Source: Sva-07 sp963793335
GTDB lineage: Bacteria; Actinomycetota; Acidimicrobiia; Acidimicrobiales; Ilumatobacteraceae
DNA length: 64,000 bases
Reading direction: 5' to 3'
NCBI GenBank assembly: GCA_963793335.1
Contig: CAWBZS010000016.1
Coordinates: 62,001 to 126,000, forward strand
Shown: piece by piece, positions 25,258 through 34,440 of the stretch
Numbering within the stretch: position 1 is the stretch's first letter
How the letters are laid out: each line of letters opens with the position of its first letter
The notes under the pieces: generated by a model
What the model saw: the letters and a program-made list of their open reading frames with translations, nothing else
The model's database searches: none
Told to the model about the DNA's origin: nothing
Program-made: the position numbers and the translations under genes

Positions 25258-26460
25258 ATGCAGCTCACACCCGATCGGCTCGTCGCGGGCGGCGACGCGA
25301 TGGCCCGCGACCCGGAGGGCCGGGTGGTCTTCGTCGAAGGAGCGCTGCCCGGAGAGGTGGTCGAGGTCGAGATCGACACCGCGAAGAAGGATTTTGCACG
25401 GGCGCACCTCGTCGAGGTGATCGAACGGTCGGCGGTGCGCGACTCGCCATCGTGCGCGCATCGCCGCAACGGTTGCGGCGGCTGCGATTGGATGCACCTG
25501 CAGCCGGACGCCCAGCACGACGCAAAGGTCGGCATCGTCGAGGAGTCGCTCCGGCGGATCGGCCGGCTCGATGCGGCCACCGTCGACGCCATCGTCGCCA
25601 AGGGGGCAGCCGTCAGCCCGTTCGGCTATCGCACGACGATCCGGATCGTCGGCGGCCCGAACGGCTCGGTCGGCTACCGGGCACAGGGGTCCAACGACGT
25701 GATCGAGGTCACGAGCTGCCCCGTCGCCGAGTCGACGTTGTCTCGTCTGCTGCCGACGATCGAGGCCGATCCGGGAGCTGAGCTGACGTTGCGGACGTCG
25801 GTGGCCACCGGCGCCGTCACGGCGATCTGGGACAAGAAGTACCGCAAGAGCATCCGAGGCGTGCCATCGGGCGTGCACATCGGCGAACGAGCGTGGTTGA
25901 GCGAGCGGGTCGCCGGACACGAGTTGCGAGTGTCTGCTGGGTCGTTCTTCCAGTCGGGAGTGCAGGCAGCCGAGTTGCTGGTGGCTGCGGTGCGACGGGC
26001 GGCCCCTGAACTGTCCACCGCCGGCCACGCCGTCGACGCATACGGCGGTGTCGGACTGTTCGCCGTTGCCGCGATGGATGCGGCCGAGCACGTGACGGTG
26101 ATCGAGTCGTCGCGGTCCGGGTGCGCCGACGCTGCGCACAATCTCAGCGGACGTTCCGCGAACGTCGTGCGCGCCGATGTCTCGGGGTGGACGCCGCCAG
26201 CCGATGGGGGACCGACGCCGACGGTCGACGTGATCGTCGCCGATCCGGCGCGCCCTGGCTTGGGAAAACCCGGCGTGGCTGCGCTCGCAGCAGCGGGCGC
26301 AGCGGTGCTGGTGTTGGTGAGCTGCGACCCGGTGTCGCTCGCCCGCGACGTCTCGCTGCTGCACGCTGCGGGCTACGTCCCGGAGTCGATCGAGGTGCTC
26401 GACCTGTTTCCCAACACCCACCATGTCGAGACGGTCACCAGGTTCGTTTTCCGCCCGTGA
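25258..26460 (+). CDS. TrmA/RumA-family 23S rRNA or tRNA (uracil-5-)-methyltransferase
   Basis: The 400-residue enzyme has an N-terminal TRAM domain (about 1-60) and an iron-sulfur-type cysteine cluster CAHRRNGCGGCDW (about 66-78). The C-terminal SAM-dependent methyltransferase domain carries VDAYGGVGLFA and ADPARPGLG. The catalytic segment is LVSCDPVSLARDV, containing the nucleophilic Cys. It methylates C5 of a uridine in RNA; which position cannot be said. Full length. ATG 25258 agrees with the TACGCT hexamer. Confidence 0.88.
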   Translation: MQLTPDRLVAGGDAMARDPEGRVVFVEGALPGEVVEVEIDTAKKDFARAHLVEVIERSAVRDSPSCAHRRNGCGGCDWMHLQPDAQHDAKVGIVEESLRRIGRLDAATVDAIVAKGAAVSPFGYRTTIRIVGGPNGSVGYRAQGSNDVIEVTSCPVAESTLSRLLPTIEADPGAELTLRTSVATGAVTAIWDKKYRKSIRGVPSGVHIGERAWLSERVAGHELRVSAGSFFQSGVQAAELLVAAVRRAAPELSTAGHAVDAYGGVGLFAVAAMDAAEHVTVIESSRSGCADAAHNLSGRSANVVRADVSGWTPPADGGPTPTVDVIVADPARPGLGKPGVAALAAAGAAVLVLVSCDPVSLARDVSLLHAAGYVPESIEVLDLFPNTHHVETVTRFVFRP

Positions 26461-26498
26461 TCGAAATACTCTGAAGTGACGTCATCCAGGAGGACGCG

Positions 26499-27095
26499 TT
26501 GCAACGTACAGACGATGTGAAGCGGGAATACACCGAGGCCTCCGACGCCACCCTGGTGGTGTCGATCGGTCGGTATCAACAAGCCGCCCTCGCTGAGGCG
26601 TACCGGCGCCACGCCGGCGCGACCTTCGGGCTGGCGAAGCGCCTGCTCAACGATCATTCGCGTGCCGAGGAAGTGGTGCAGGAGGTGTTCGTCCGGCTCT
26701 GGAACGAGCCGAATCGCTACGACCCCGACCGTGGAACGCTGCGCAGCTTCCTGCTGGCGCACACCCACGGCCGGTCGGTCGACATGATTCGCGCCGACGT
26801 GTCGCGCCGCAACCGCGAGGAGCGCGAAGCGCGCGAGCAGGCCGACGGCGGGTACGACGTCGCCCGCGAGGTGTGGGACATGGCGCTGGCCGGTCATGTT
26901 CGAGAGGCGATGGAAACGTTGCAGCAGGGCGAGCGAGCAGCGATCGAGCTCGCGTACTTTGGCGGTCTGACGTACAAGGAAGTGGCAGAGCGCCTGGGTG
27001 AGCCCGAAGGCACCGTCAAGAGCCGGATACGGTCCGGTCTCAAGCGGTTGCGGGGAGAACTCGTCCAGGTGGGTGTGACCGTGGGGGCTGACTGA
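26499..27095 (+). CDS. ECF RNA polymerase sigma factor (SigK-like)
   Basis: The 198-residue protein has region 2 (LLNDHSRAEEVVQEVFVRLW) and region 4 (AIELAYFGGLTYKEVAERLGEPEGTVKSRIRSGLKRLR, in parts). It starts at TTG 26499, 6 nt after a strong Shine-Dalgarno AGGAGG; no better start is present. The adjacent RskA-like anti-sigma gene begins 1 nt after its stop, so this is a SigK/RskA-type (ECF19) pair that responds to a membrane or redox signal. Target promoters are unknown. Confidence 0.9.
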   Translation: MQRTDDVKREYTEASDATLVVSIGRYQQAALAEAYRRHAGATFGLAKRLLNDHSRAEEVVQEVFVRLWNEPNRYDPDRGTLRSFLLAHTHGRSVDMIRADVSRRNREEREAREQADGGYDVAREVWDMALAGHVREAMETLQQGERAAIELAYFGGLTYKEVAERLGEPEGTVKSRIRSGLKRLRGELVQVGVTVGAD

Positions 27096-27096
27096 G

Positions 27097-27858
27097 ATGG
27101 GCGGAGAGATGAACGACATCACCGGTGCAACCGGAGACGCATACGAACTCGACGAGCTGCTGGGGGCATACGCCCTCGACGCGGTCGACCCCGACGAGCG
27201 ACGCCGAGTCGACGACTACCTCGAAGTGAGCCCTCGGGCCGCGGCCGAGGTGCAGGCACATCGCGAAGTTGCCACCATGCTGGCGTTCACGGGGATGGAC
27301 GCTCCGGACGACCTGTGGGGTCGGATCTCCGACGAGATCGGCGAGCAGGCGCCGCCGCCTGGACCCGAGCTCGCCAAGGTGATGTCGCTCGACGACCATC
27401 CTCGGCGGAACCGATTTGCGTCGGCTGCGCCGTGGGCGTTGTCGGCGGCAGCCGTCGTGGCGCTCGTGTTCGTTGCGTTCGGGATGGGCAGCGGCACCGA
27501 TGCTCCGTCCGAGCCGTTGGCGAACGCCGCCGAGATCGCCCGCGCCGATCGCGACTCGGTCATCACCACGCTGGTCTCCGAGGGGTCGGATGCATCTGCG
27601 GAAGCGATCATCGACCAGGACGGCCACGGGTTCGTGTTGGCTCGGGACCTGCCGCCGCTCCCCGACGGCCAGACCTACCAGCTCTGGGGTGTGGTCGAGA
27701 ACGGAGAGGTGATCTCGCTCGGCATCTTCGGCCCGAATCCCGAAGTGGAGACCTTCACGATCGAGGGGCCGGTGTCTGCGCTTGCGATCACGATCGAGGA
27801 CGCTCCCGGTGTGATCAGCAACGGCAACCCCGACGGGGCATTCGTCGGCGCCTTCTGA
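27097..27858 (+). CDS. RskA-family anti-sigma factor
   Basis: The 253-residue membrane protein has a cytoplasmic N-terminal domain (ELDELLGAYALDAVDPDERRRVDDYL), one membrane span at about 111-130 and a periplasmic C-terminal domain of the RskA type (LPPLPDGQTYQLWGVVENGEVISLG). It contains no cysteine, so it is not a zinc-binding (ZAS) anti-sigma factor. It presumably holds the sigma factor encoded just upstream and releases it after proteolysis. Start at ATG 27097 (a second in-frame ATG at 27109 is possible). Confidence 0.88.
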   Translation: MGGEMNDITGATGDAYELDELLGAYALDAVDPDERRRVDDYLEVSPRAAAEVQAHREVATMLAFTGMDAPDDLWGRISDEIGEQAPPPGPELAKVMSLDDHPRRNRFASAAPWALSAAAVVALVFVAFGMGSGTDAPSEPLANAAEIARADRDSVITTLVSEGSDASAEAIIDQDGHGFVLARDLPPLPDGQTYQLWGVVENGEVISLGIFGPNPEVETFTIEGPVSALAITIEDAPGVISNGNPDGAFVGAF

Positions 27859-27867
27859 GCGGCGGGC

Positions 27868-27892
27868 GGCCTGTGATCGGCCACGTCAGGCC
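27868..27892. terminator. Weak inverted repeat between convergent genes
   Basis: GGCCTG (27868-27873) and CAGGCC (27887-27892) pair over 13 nt between the anti-sigma gene and the convergent flavodoxin-fold gene. The stem is short and no T-run follows. Confidence 0.25.
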
Positions 27893-28488
27893 AATGCGCG
27901 CATCCGTCGTTCGACCCGGTCGAGGAACGCTGAGCGCTCGGCGGAGGCCGATGTGTCGATGCCATAGCAGGCGAGCCACGTGGTGCGCGCCAGGGGGTGG
28001 CACATCGTGCGGAGGCTGCGGGTGAGGGTGCGTTTGCCGCTCTCGCCTTCGACAGCGTTGATGAACTTCGACGACCCGTGTGTGGTCACCGCCACGAGCC
28101 GCCGCACGTTGCGAAGAGCGGGCCGGAGGCGGTTGGCCCCGTCGGGCAGCGTCCAGGCGATCTCGTTGACCCAGACCCGGTCGATCCAGCCCTTCAGCAT
28201 CGCTGGCTGACCCGACCACCAGGTCGGATACACCAACACCAGGGTGTTGCACCACTGGAGATCTGCGGCGTACGAGGAGAGTGACGGGTCCGTGCCTGCC
28301 ACCAGATGGTTCGCTCGCTCCGCAGCGCCGAATGCGGGATCGAATCCATCGGCGTACAGGTCGGTGAAGCGCACCTCGGCCCCACCGCTGGCGAGTCCGG
28401 CGAGCACGCGGTCACGTGCCGCAGCCACGAAGGAGTCCTCCAACGGATGGCAGTAGACGACGAGCGCTCTCGTGCGAGTGGACGTCAT
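27886..28488 (-). CDS. Flavodoxin-fold NAD(P)H:quinone oxidoreductase family protein (distal copy)
   Basis: A 200-residue flavodoxin-like protein of the NQO1/MdaB type. ALVVYCHPLEDSFVAAARDRV is the FMN/FAD-phosphate region and LVLVYPTWWSGQPAMLKGWIDRVW the flavin-stacking loop. It probably reduces quinones with two electrons. The next gene upstream is a paralogue and their ATGA overlap shows coupling. The C-terminal CHPLARTTWLACYGIDTSASAERSAFLDRVERRM pattern is shared by both copies. Confidence 0.85.
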   Translation of the reverse strand: MTSTRTRALVVYCHPLEDSFVAAARDRVLAGLASGGAEVRFTDLYADGFDPAFGAAERANHLVAGTDPSLSSYAADLQWCNTLVLVYPTWWSGQPAMLKGWIDRVWVNEIAWTLPDGANRLRPALRNVRRLVAVTTHGSSKFINAVEGESGKRTLTRSLRTMCHPLARTTWLACYGIDTSASAERSAFLDRVERRMRALA

Positions 28489-29084
28489 CGCAACCTCGCC
28501 ATCTTCTGCTCGACCTCGGCGAGGAACGCCTGGCGTTCGGCCGGCGGTGCGGTGTCGATCGAGTACAGCCCAAGCCACGACACGCGAACTCGAGGCCCGC
28601 AACTGATGCGCAGCGCTCGACTCAGGATTCGTCGACCGTTGTCGTTGACCAGGCGGACATAGCCGCGTGGGGAGCCATAGGTGGAGATGCCGACGAGGCG
28701 ACGCATCTGCCCAAGGCCGGGGCGTACCTTGCCGGTTCGTTCGTCGAACACGAACCCGACGCCTGGCACGAGCACCCGTTCGAGCCAGCCCTTCAGGATC
28801 GCCGGCAGGCCACTCCACCAGGTCGGGTACACGAACACGAGGATCGAGGCCCGCTGGACCAGCGCCGCGTGCCTGGCGACGAGTGGATCGGAGATCGGTC
28901 GGTCGGAGTCGTATGCGCGCCGTTCGTCGGCGCTCATCGCCGGCACGAAACCGTCGCCGTAGAGATCGAGCACCACGACCTCGTGGCCCGCGGCGAGCAG
29001 GCCGATCTCGGCGCGGGAGGCGAGCGCGCGGCAATAGCTGTCCGGCGACGGATGCGCGACGACGACGAGAGCGAGCGCGTTCAT
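28485..29084 (-). CDS. Flavodoxin-fold NAD(P)H:quinone oxidoreductase family protein (proximal copy)
   Basis: A 199-residue paralogue of the neighbouring gene, from the same operon. It has ALVVVAHPSPDSYCRALASRA and FVYPTWWSGLPAILKGWLERVLVPG, the same flavin-binding pattern, and a matching C-terminal WLGLYSIDTAPPAERQAFLAEVEQKM. Its start overlaps the stop of the TauE-family gene (ATGA) and its stop overlaps the next start, so three genes are coupled in series. The tandem pair may act as a heterodimer. Confidence 0.85.
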   Translation of the reverse strand: MNALALVVVAHPSPDSYCRALASRAEIGLLAAGHEVVVLDLYGDGFVPAMSADERRAYDSDRPISDPLVARHAALVQRASILVFVYPTWWSGLPAILKGWLERVLVPGVGFVFDERTGKVRPGLGQMRRLVGISTYGSPRGYVRLVNDNGRRILSRALRISCGPRVRVSWLGLYSIDTAPPAERQAFLAEVEQKMARLR

Positions 29085-29896
29085 TCGACCTGGTGAGCCG
29101 ATCGATCGTTGGGCTGTGCGGCAGGCGGCTTCGACCGCAACGAGAGCAGCTGCGTGATTGCCACGAAGACGAGGAGGCCGGCGAACATGATGTTGCTGAG
29201 GTGTTCGCTGAGTCGGTCAGCGATCGTGCCGCCGACAACGGCGCTCGCGGCGCCGAAGCCTCCCACGATGGCCGCGACACGGATGTCGGCGTTGTTCTTG
29301 GTGCGGTTGCGGATCGTGCCCATGATCGCCGTGGGCACGATCACGGCCACCGACGTTCCCTTCGCCACCACGGGGGCCATGCCGAGGATCACGACCATGA
29401 CCGGCACCATGATCACGCCGCCGCCGATACCGAGCAGGCCAGCGAGCGTGCCGGTGAGCACCCCGATCACCACGAGGGCCAGCGCCATCGAGACGGTGAG
29501 GTCGGCGCGCCCGGTCGAGTCCGTGCTGATCGCGAGGCGGGTCGCGGTGGCGAGCACGGTGACGACGAACACGATGATGAGTGCGTTCTTCGGGATGATC
29601 TGGAGGAGGTGGGTGCCCACGATCGCGCCGAGAATCGCTCCGATCGCCAAGCAGAGTGCCACGGCCCAGTCGACGTTGCCATGGGAGACGTACGTGATCA
29701 GGCTCGCTGCTGCGATCGGCAGCGTTGCGGCCAAGGAGGTGCCGTGGGCCAGTCGACGGTCCATCCCGGCGAGGCTGACGAGCCCTGGCACGATGATCAG
29801 GCCGCCTCCGACGCCGAAGAGCCCGCCGAGGAGGCCGGCAGCCAACCCCACGATCACCGCGTACCGGAACGGGATGGAGGTCTGCGAGATCGGCAC
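29081..29896 (-). CDS. TauE/SafE-family membrane transporter
   Basis: The 271-residue protein has two homologous halves, each with a glycine-rich GxGGG signature: LLGGLFGVGGGLIIVPGL and LAGLLGIGGGVIMVPVMVV. Seven to eight membrane helices are visible. Family members export or import sulfite, sulfonates or other anions. It leads the operon with two flavodoxin-fold proteins, suggesting a redox or sulfur-related function, though this is only contextual. On the minus strand TAACGT lies 8 nt before its GTG start. Confidence 0.85.
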   Translation of the reverse strand: MPISQTSIPFRYAVIVGLAAGLLGGLFGVGGGLIIVPGLVSLAGMDRRLAHGTSLAATLPIAAASLITYVSHGNVDWAVALCLAIGAILGAIVGTHLLQIIPKNALIIVFVVTVLATATRLAISTDSTGRADLTVSMALALVVIGVLTGTLAGLLGIGGGVIMVPVMVVILGMAPVVAKGTSVAVIVPTAIMGTIRNRTKNNADIRVAAIVGGFGAASAVVGGTIADRLSEHLSNIMFAGLLVFVAITQLLSLRSKPPAAQPNDRSAHQVE

Positions 29897-29904
29897 TGCC
29901 GGTG

Positions 29905-29910
29905 ACGTTA
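29905..29910 (-). promoter_or_regulatory. Candidate -10 element (TAACGT) for the TauE operon
   Basis: TAACGT on the minus strand ends 8 nt before the GTG at 29896. Confidence 0.4.
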
Positions 29911-29959
29911 GGGCGCATCGGCGGCCGCGGTGTAGTTCCGCGTTCGGGTGGCGGGTCGT

Positions 29960-30598
29960 TCAGATGACGGTTCCCGGATCGAGCCGTCGCTGCAGCACGT
30001 CCCGAACCCGCGCCCAGTCGTCGACCGTGATCGAGTAGCACGCGGTGTCGCGGAATCGACCGGCTTCCCCGGCGAGTGCGGAACGCCGGTGGCGTCTGAG
30101 CGCTCCTTCGAATGTCGCCCCGATCCGTTCGATTGCCTGCCGGCTCTGGGCATTGCGCGCGTCCGTGCAGATCGCCACACGCTGAACGTTCCACACGTCG
30201 AAGGCATGAGCGAGCAGGAGCAGCTTGGCCTCGGTGTTGAGCGCGGTGCGCTGCGCTGATGCACTCAGCCAGGTGCCACCGATCTCCACCTCATCGGGGT
30301 CAGCACGGGCGAGCGGCCATGCGGGATGCAGGTACCGGGTGCAGCCCACGACCCGGTCGTCGAGCAGCCGACGTTGGACGAATGGCGCCGCTCGGCCCGC
30401 GGCTGCATCGTCGAGCAGCGAGCGCACGTACTCGGTCGTGTCGTCGTCGCCGATCGGCACGTGGGTGTAGCCGAAGCTGGATCGGTCACCGGCAGCCGCG
30501 TCAACGATCTCGTCGCCGTGGTCGGGTCGCATCGGTTCGAGCCGAACATGCACGCCGGCCAAGGGGCCCACATCGAGCGTGCGGGTGCGCGATGTCAT
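29960..30598 (-). CDS. RimJ/RimL-type GNAT acetyltransferase
   Basis: The 212-residue protein follows the RimJ/RimL pattern: a start of MTSRTRTLDVGPLAGVHVRLEPM, the segment IGGTWLSASAQRTALNTEAKLLLLAHAFD, then VAICTDARNAQSRQAIERIGATFEG. Such enzymes acetylate N-termini of ribosomal proteins or small molecules. It is divergent from the DUF2889 gene, with a 73-bp gap. A purine-rich GGAGCAGG lies before its ATG. Confidence 0.85.
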   Translation of the reverse strand: MTSRTRTLDVGPLAGVHVRLEPMRPDHGDEIVDAAAGDRSSFGYTHVPIGDDDTTEYVRSLLDDAAAGRAAPFVQRRLLDDRVVGCTRYLHPAWPLARADPDEVEIGGTWLSASAQRTALNTEAKLLLLAHAFDVWNVQRVAICTDARNAQSRQAIERIGATFEGALRRHRRSALAGEAGRFRDTACYSITVDDWARVRDVLQRRLDPGTVI

Positions 30599-30659
30599 CG
30601 CCTGCTCCGTCTCATGGCGGGAGAGTCTGGCCGATCGGACCCGAACGCGCGCGCTGCGT

Positions 30660-30665
30660 TACCTT
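30660..30665 (+). promoter_or_regulatory. Candidate -10 element (TACCTT)
   Basis: TACCTT ends 6 nt before the ATG at 30672, fixing that start within a longer open frame. Confidence 0.4.
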
Positions 30666-30671
30666 GCGGCG

Positions 30672-31409
30672 ATGGCCGACACCACCACGGGAGCGAGTGC
30701 GTCGCTTCCCATCGACGACCTCTTCGACCACTCGACGATCCTGCCGTCCGACCCGACCGACAGCGGCGGTGACGCCCTCGAAGCGCTGCACGATCGCGAG
30801 TACCGCGTCAGGGCATTCCGAAAGCGCGACGATCTCATCTTGATCCGCGGCGCGGTGCGCGATCAGAAACCACCGGGGTCCTACATCGAGATCGATCCCG
30901 ACCCGCTCACCATCCATCACATGCAGATCGACCTCGAGGTCGCGTTCCCGTCGATGGAGATCGTCGCGGCGGGCGTCGCCATCGAGACCCACCCGCACGA
31001 CGAGTGCCCGCGCATCACCGACCACTACGACAAGCTCGTCGGACTGTCGATTGCTCGGGGCTTCACCCACAGGGTTCGCGAGCTGTTCGGCGGTCCACGT
31101 GGGTGCACGCACACGACGGCACTGCTGCAGGCAATGGGTCCCGTGGCCATTCAGTGCACCTGGTCGATGCGTTCGTCGTTGGCTCGTCGCGACGTCGACG
31201 GTGCAGTCGACCTGACCACTGCCACGCCCGAGCAACGCCGGATGATGTGGCAGAGCAATCTGAACACGTGCCACATCTGGGCCGAGGACGGCGACCAGGT
31301 CGCACACCTCGAAGCCGGAGGGGCCATGGAGCCGCCGGTCTGGGCGGTCGAGCGCATGGTGCAACTCGGGGTGAAGCCCGACGACTGGGCCACAGGGGTG
31401 CGGGGCTGA
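30672..31409 (+). CDS. DUF2889 family protein
   Basis: The 245-residue soluble protein looks like the DUF2889 family: YRVRAFRKRDDLILIRGAVRDQKPP, then IHHMQIDLEVAFPSMEI, CPRITDHYDKLVGLSIARGF and GGPRGCTHTTALLQAMGP. The histidines and cysteines in the last two blocks suggest a metal site. Function is unknown; I have not seen an established role. It stands alone upstream of the tRNA genes. Confidence 0.8.
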   Translation: MADTTTGASASLPIDDLFDHSTILPSDPTDSGGDALEALHDREYRVRAFRKRDDLILIRGAVRDQKPPGSYIEIDPDPLTIHHMQIDLEVAFPSMEIVAAGVAIETHPHDECPRITDHYDKLVGLSIARGFTHRVRELFGGPRGCTHTTALLQAMGPVAIQCTWSMRSSLARRDVDGAVDLTTATPEQRRMMWQSNLNTCHIWAEDGDQVAHLEAGGAMEPPVWAVERMVQLGVKPDDWATGVRG

Positions 31410-31509
31410 GCATCTCCCGCATCGTGGGTGGCGACGTCGGCGGGGTGAGCAACGCATCGACAATCGTTGGTGGCGAATGCGATTCGGCCTGGCAGACTGG
31501 CCGCTACAT

Positions 31510-31583
31510 GGTGGTCATAGCTCAACAGGTAGAGCACCAGGTTGTGATCCTGGCGGTTGGGGGTTCAAGTCCCCTTGGCCACC
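31510..31583 (+). tRNA. tRNA-His (anticodon GTG), G-1 encoded
   Basis: The cloverleaf is complete: acceptor GTGGTCA/TGGCCAC, D-arm GCTC...GAGC, anticodon stem CCAGG/CCTGG with loop TTGTGAT (anticodon GTG), and T-arm around GGTTCAAGTCC. The extra G-1 at 31510 faces C73 at 31583, the identity pair for HisRS, so it is encoded and not added later. The CCA end is not encoded. Confidence 0.95.
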
Positions 31584-31644
31584 CCATACGCAGGCCCTGA
31601 GATGGTGGCGAGCACCGGATTGCTCGCTACCCTCCAGGCCGCTT

Positions 31645-31720
31645 GCTTCTCTAGCTCAATTGGCAGAGCAGTGGACTCTTAATCCATTGGTTCTGGGTTC
31701 GAGTCCCAGGGGAAGCACCA
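31645..31720 (+). tRNA. tRNA-Lys (anticodon CTT), CCA encoded
   Basis: Acceptor GCTTCTC/GGGAAGC, D-arm GCTC...GAGC, anticodon stem GTGGA/TCCAT (one G-T pair) with loop CTCTTAA (anticodon CTT, reading AAG), T-arm CTGGG/CCCAG. The discriminator A at 31717 is followed by encoded CCA (31718-31720). It lies 61 nt after tRNA-His, probably in the same transcript. Confidence 0.95.
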
Positions 31721-31723
31721 TCG

Positions 31724-31764
31724 CGGACAACACGGTGCAGACCGTGTTGTCCGTTTCGGTTTTC
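31724..31764 (+). terminator. Rho-independent terminator after tRNA-Lys
   Basis: CGGACAACACGGT (31724-31736) and ACCGTGTTGTCCG (31741-31753) form a perfect 13-bp stem over a GCAG loop. It is followed by TTTCGGTTTTC, the best T-rich tract of any hairpin in this window. Confidence 0.85.
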
Positions 31765-31789
31765 TGGTGCGGGGTCCCGCGCAGCACCG

Positions 31790-32599
31790 TCAGCGGCCCC
31801 AACTGCGATCGTCCCGGTAGCGGCCCATGTTCAGCGGCGTCGAGTGCTGTCGACGCTGGCGCCGACTGCTCGTGCCGAACACGATCAACACGGCGATCAC
31901 CAGGGCGAGAGCAGCGAGCAGCAGCGTGACGTTGCGGTGGTGGCCTGCCAGCCGGGAGAAGAGCCCCATCCACGGGTCGTCGGAGAGGGCTGGAAGTGCG
32001 ACGAGTGGGATCAGATAGCCGAAGACCAGCAGCGACGCCGAGAGCGACCCGAAGAACACGCCCAACGCGAACGTTCCCTCACCGCGCTCGGGGCGTAGGA
32101 ACAGCGCAACCAACGCCGCGACGGCGCCGAGCGCGAGGCTCGCGAGGGCGAACCATCCGATCCAGTCGTCGAGGAACGCCACCGAACCGACGCGCTGTAC
32201 CGGCAGCGTGATCGGGTCGGCGTCGCCGACGAGTTCGTTGCGAACGATGTTGACCTGTTCCTCGGCCGAGATCGCGACCCGGTCGTCCGACTCGCCGATG
32301 AGGCGAGCGTGCGCATCCTCGATGAATCCACGCATCAACGCCGCCCCGGCCGGGATGCGTGCGAGTGCTGAGATGTCCTCGCGCAGTTGCACCGGCGACT
32401 GGAGCAGTACCCCCGCTGTCGAACCGGCAACGACCGTGGCGACCTGGCTGCGGATCTCCTCGTCGCCCATGATCGAGTGGGCTTCGCCGGAGTCGGCGGC
32501 CGGCGAGAACGCGACCCGTTGGAGCCAGAACGATCCGGCTGCGACAGCAATCAGCACGGCAGCGACGATCAACATCAGGCCGCCCGGGGATCTCCGCAT
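31790..32599 (-). CDS. Membrane protein of unknown function
   Basis: The 269-residue protein has an N-terminal membrane anchor (residues about 7-27) and an extracytoplasmic domain of about 120 residues (IRSQVATVVAGSTAG, then VNIVRNELVGDAD). Three further hydrophobic segments follow in the C-terminal half, with a basic tail (RRQRRQ). I do not recognise the family. It is divergent from the DUF983 gene with only 38 bp between starts. Start ATG 32599 chosen at the beginning of the anchor. Confidence 0.65.
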   Translation of the reverse strand: MRRSPGGLMLIVAAVLIAVAAGSFWLQRVAFSPAADSGEAHSIMGDEEIRSQVATVVAGSTAGVLLQSPVQLREDISALARIPAGAALMRGFIEDAHARLIGESDDRVAISAEEQVNIVRNELVGDADPITLPVQRVGSVAFLDDWIGWFALASLALGAVAALVALFLRPERGEGTFALGVFFGSLSASLLVFGYLIPLVALPALSDDPWMGLFSRLAGHHRNVTLLLAALALVIAVLIVFGTSSRRQRRQHSTPLNMGRYRDDRSWGR

Positions 32600-32625
32600 C
32601 TTGAGAGTCTGACAAATCTTGCGCG

Positions 32626-32631
32626 TAACCT
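32626..32631 (+). promoter_or_regulatory. Candidate -10 element (TAACCT)
   Basis: TAACCT ends 6 nt before the GTG at 32638. Confidence 0.4.
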
Positions 32632-32637
32632 TGAACT

Positions 32638-33093
32638 GTGACGCGACCAGAGTTCCCACGCATGCTCCTTCGTGGCGCAACGCGACGCTGCCCATGGTGT
32701 GGCGGCCGCGGCGCATTCTTCGTCGGATGGTTCAAGAAAGCCGAGGACTGCCAGACCTGCGGCCTGCGGTGGCGGCGTGATGACGTCGGCTTCGAGTTGG
32801 GCGCCGCGGCGATCACCGCCATCATCACGTTCGGCCCGCTGATGCTCGTCCTGGGAGCCATGGTGGCCGTCACGTGGCCGGAGGTGAACACCGGTCCGAT
32901 GTTCGCCGTGCTGGTCGTGCTGGCGCTCGTTCTGCCGCTGCTGACCTACAGCCTGTCGTATCTGATCTGGCAGTCGATCGACCTGATGATGCGACCACCG
33001 GCGCCCGACGACTTCGAGATCGTGGCAGGGGTGGGCGCCCCGGAGACCGACGCGTCCGATGCGGCCCGACGGGCCGACCCCGACAATGGCTGA
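32638..33093 (+). CDS. DUF983 family zinc-ribbon membrane protein
   Basis: The 151-residue protein has an N-terminal zinc ribbon CPWCGG...CQTCGLRWRRDDVGFELGAAA followed by two membrane helices (about 55-80 and 88-115) and a short acidic tail. This is the DUF983 pattern. Role not established. It precedes recA by 230 bp on the same strand but recA has its own SOS promoter. Confidence 0.82.
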   Translation: MTRPEFPRMLLRGATRRCPWCGGRGAFFVGWFKKAEDCQTCGLRWRRDDVGFELGAAAITAIITFGPLMLVLGAMVAVTWPEVNTGPMFAVLVVLALVLPLLTYSLSYLIWQSIDLMMRPPAPDDFEIVAGVGAPETDASDAARRADPDNG

Positions 33094-33171
33094 GTCGCAT
33101 TGCAGCGTTGCTGCTCCACGTCCGAAGGGCTGAGGGGGAGCAGGGGTCTCGTTCGTTCTGTTCGGTGGTGC

Positions 33172-33201
33172 TTGACCGAACGATTGTTCGTTGGTTACAC
33201 T
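33172..33201 (+). promoter_or_regulatory. recA promoter (TTGACC-N18-TACACT)
   Basis: The -35 TTGACC (33172-33177) and -10 TACACT (33196-33201) are separated by 18 bp. The expected start is near 33208, giving a leader of about 115 nt. The SOS box fills most of the spacer, so LexA would block polymerase directly. Confidence 0.7.
33178..33189 (+). promoter_or_regulatory. SOS box (LexA operator) of recA
   Basis: GAACGATTGTTC matches the Gram-positive/actinobacterial palindrome GAAC-N4-GTTC exactly, directly after the -35. Confidence 0.85.
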
Positions 33202-33210
33202 CGTGTCATT

Positions 33211-33230
33211 CGATCGCGGTACCGCGGTCG
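33211..33230 (+). promoter_or_regulatory. Near-palindrome at the start of the recA leader
   Basis: CGCGGTACCGCG is a perfect 12-bp palindrome, and the flanking CGA/TCG extends it to 20 bp with one mismatch. It would lie at about +4 to +23 of the predicted recA transcript. Role unknown. Confidence 0.3.
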
Positions 33231-33323
33231 TGGCCTCCACCGAACTCTGTGACACCCCCTCTCTACGGTGCACATCACCAACCGCACCGGGTTCGCCCGC
33301 AGCACGACGAAAGCGAGACTGAC

Positions 33324-34388
<1,065 letters not shown>

Positions 34389-34440
34389 TCGAGCGGGGCG
34401 GGGGTTCGGTCATGATGGTGCTTCGTCACAGGAGGCCCAC

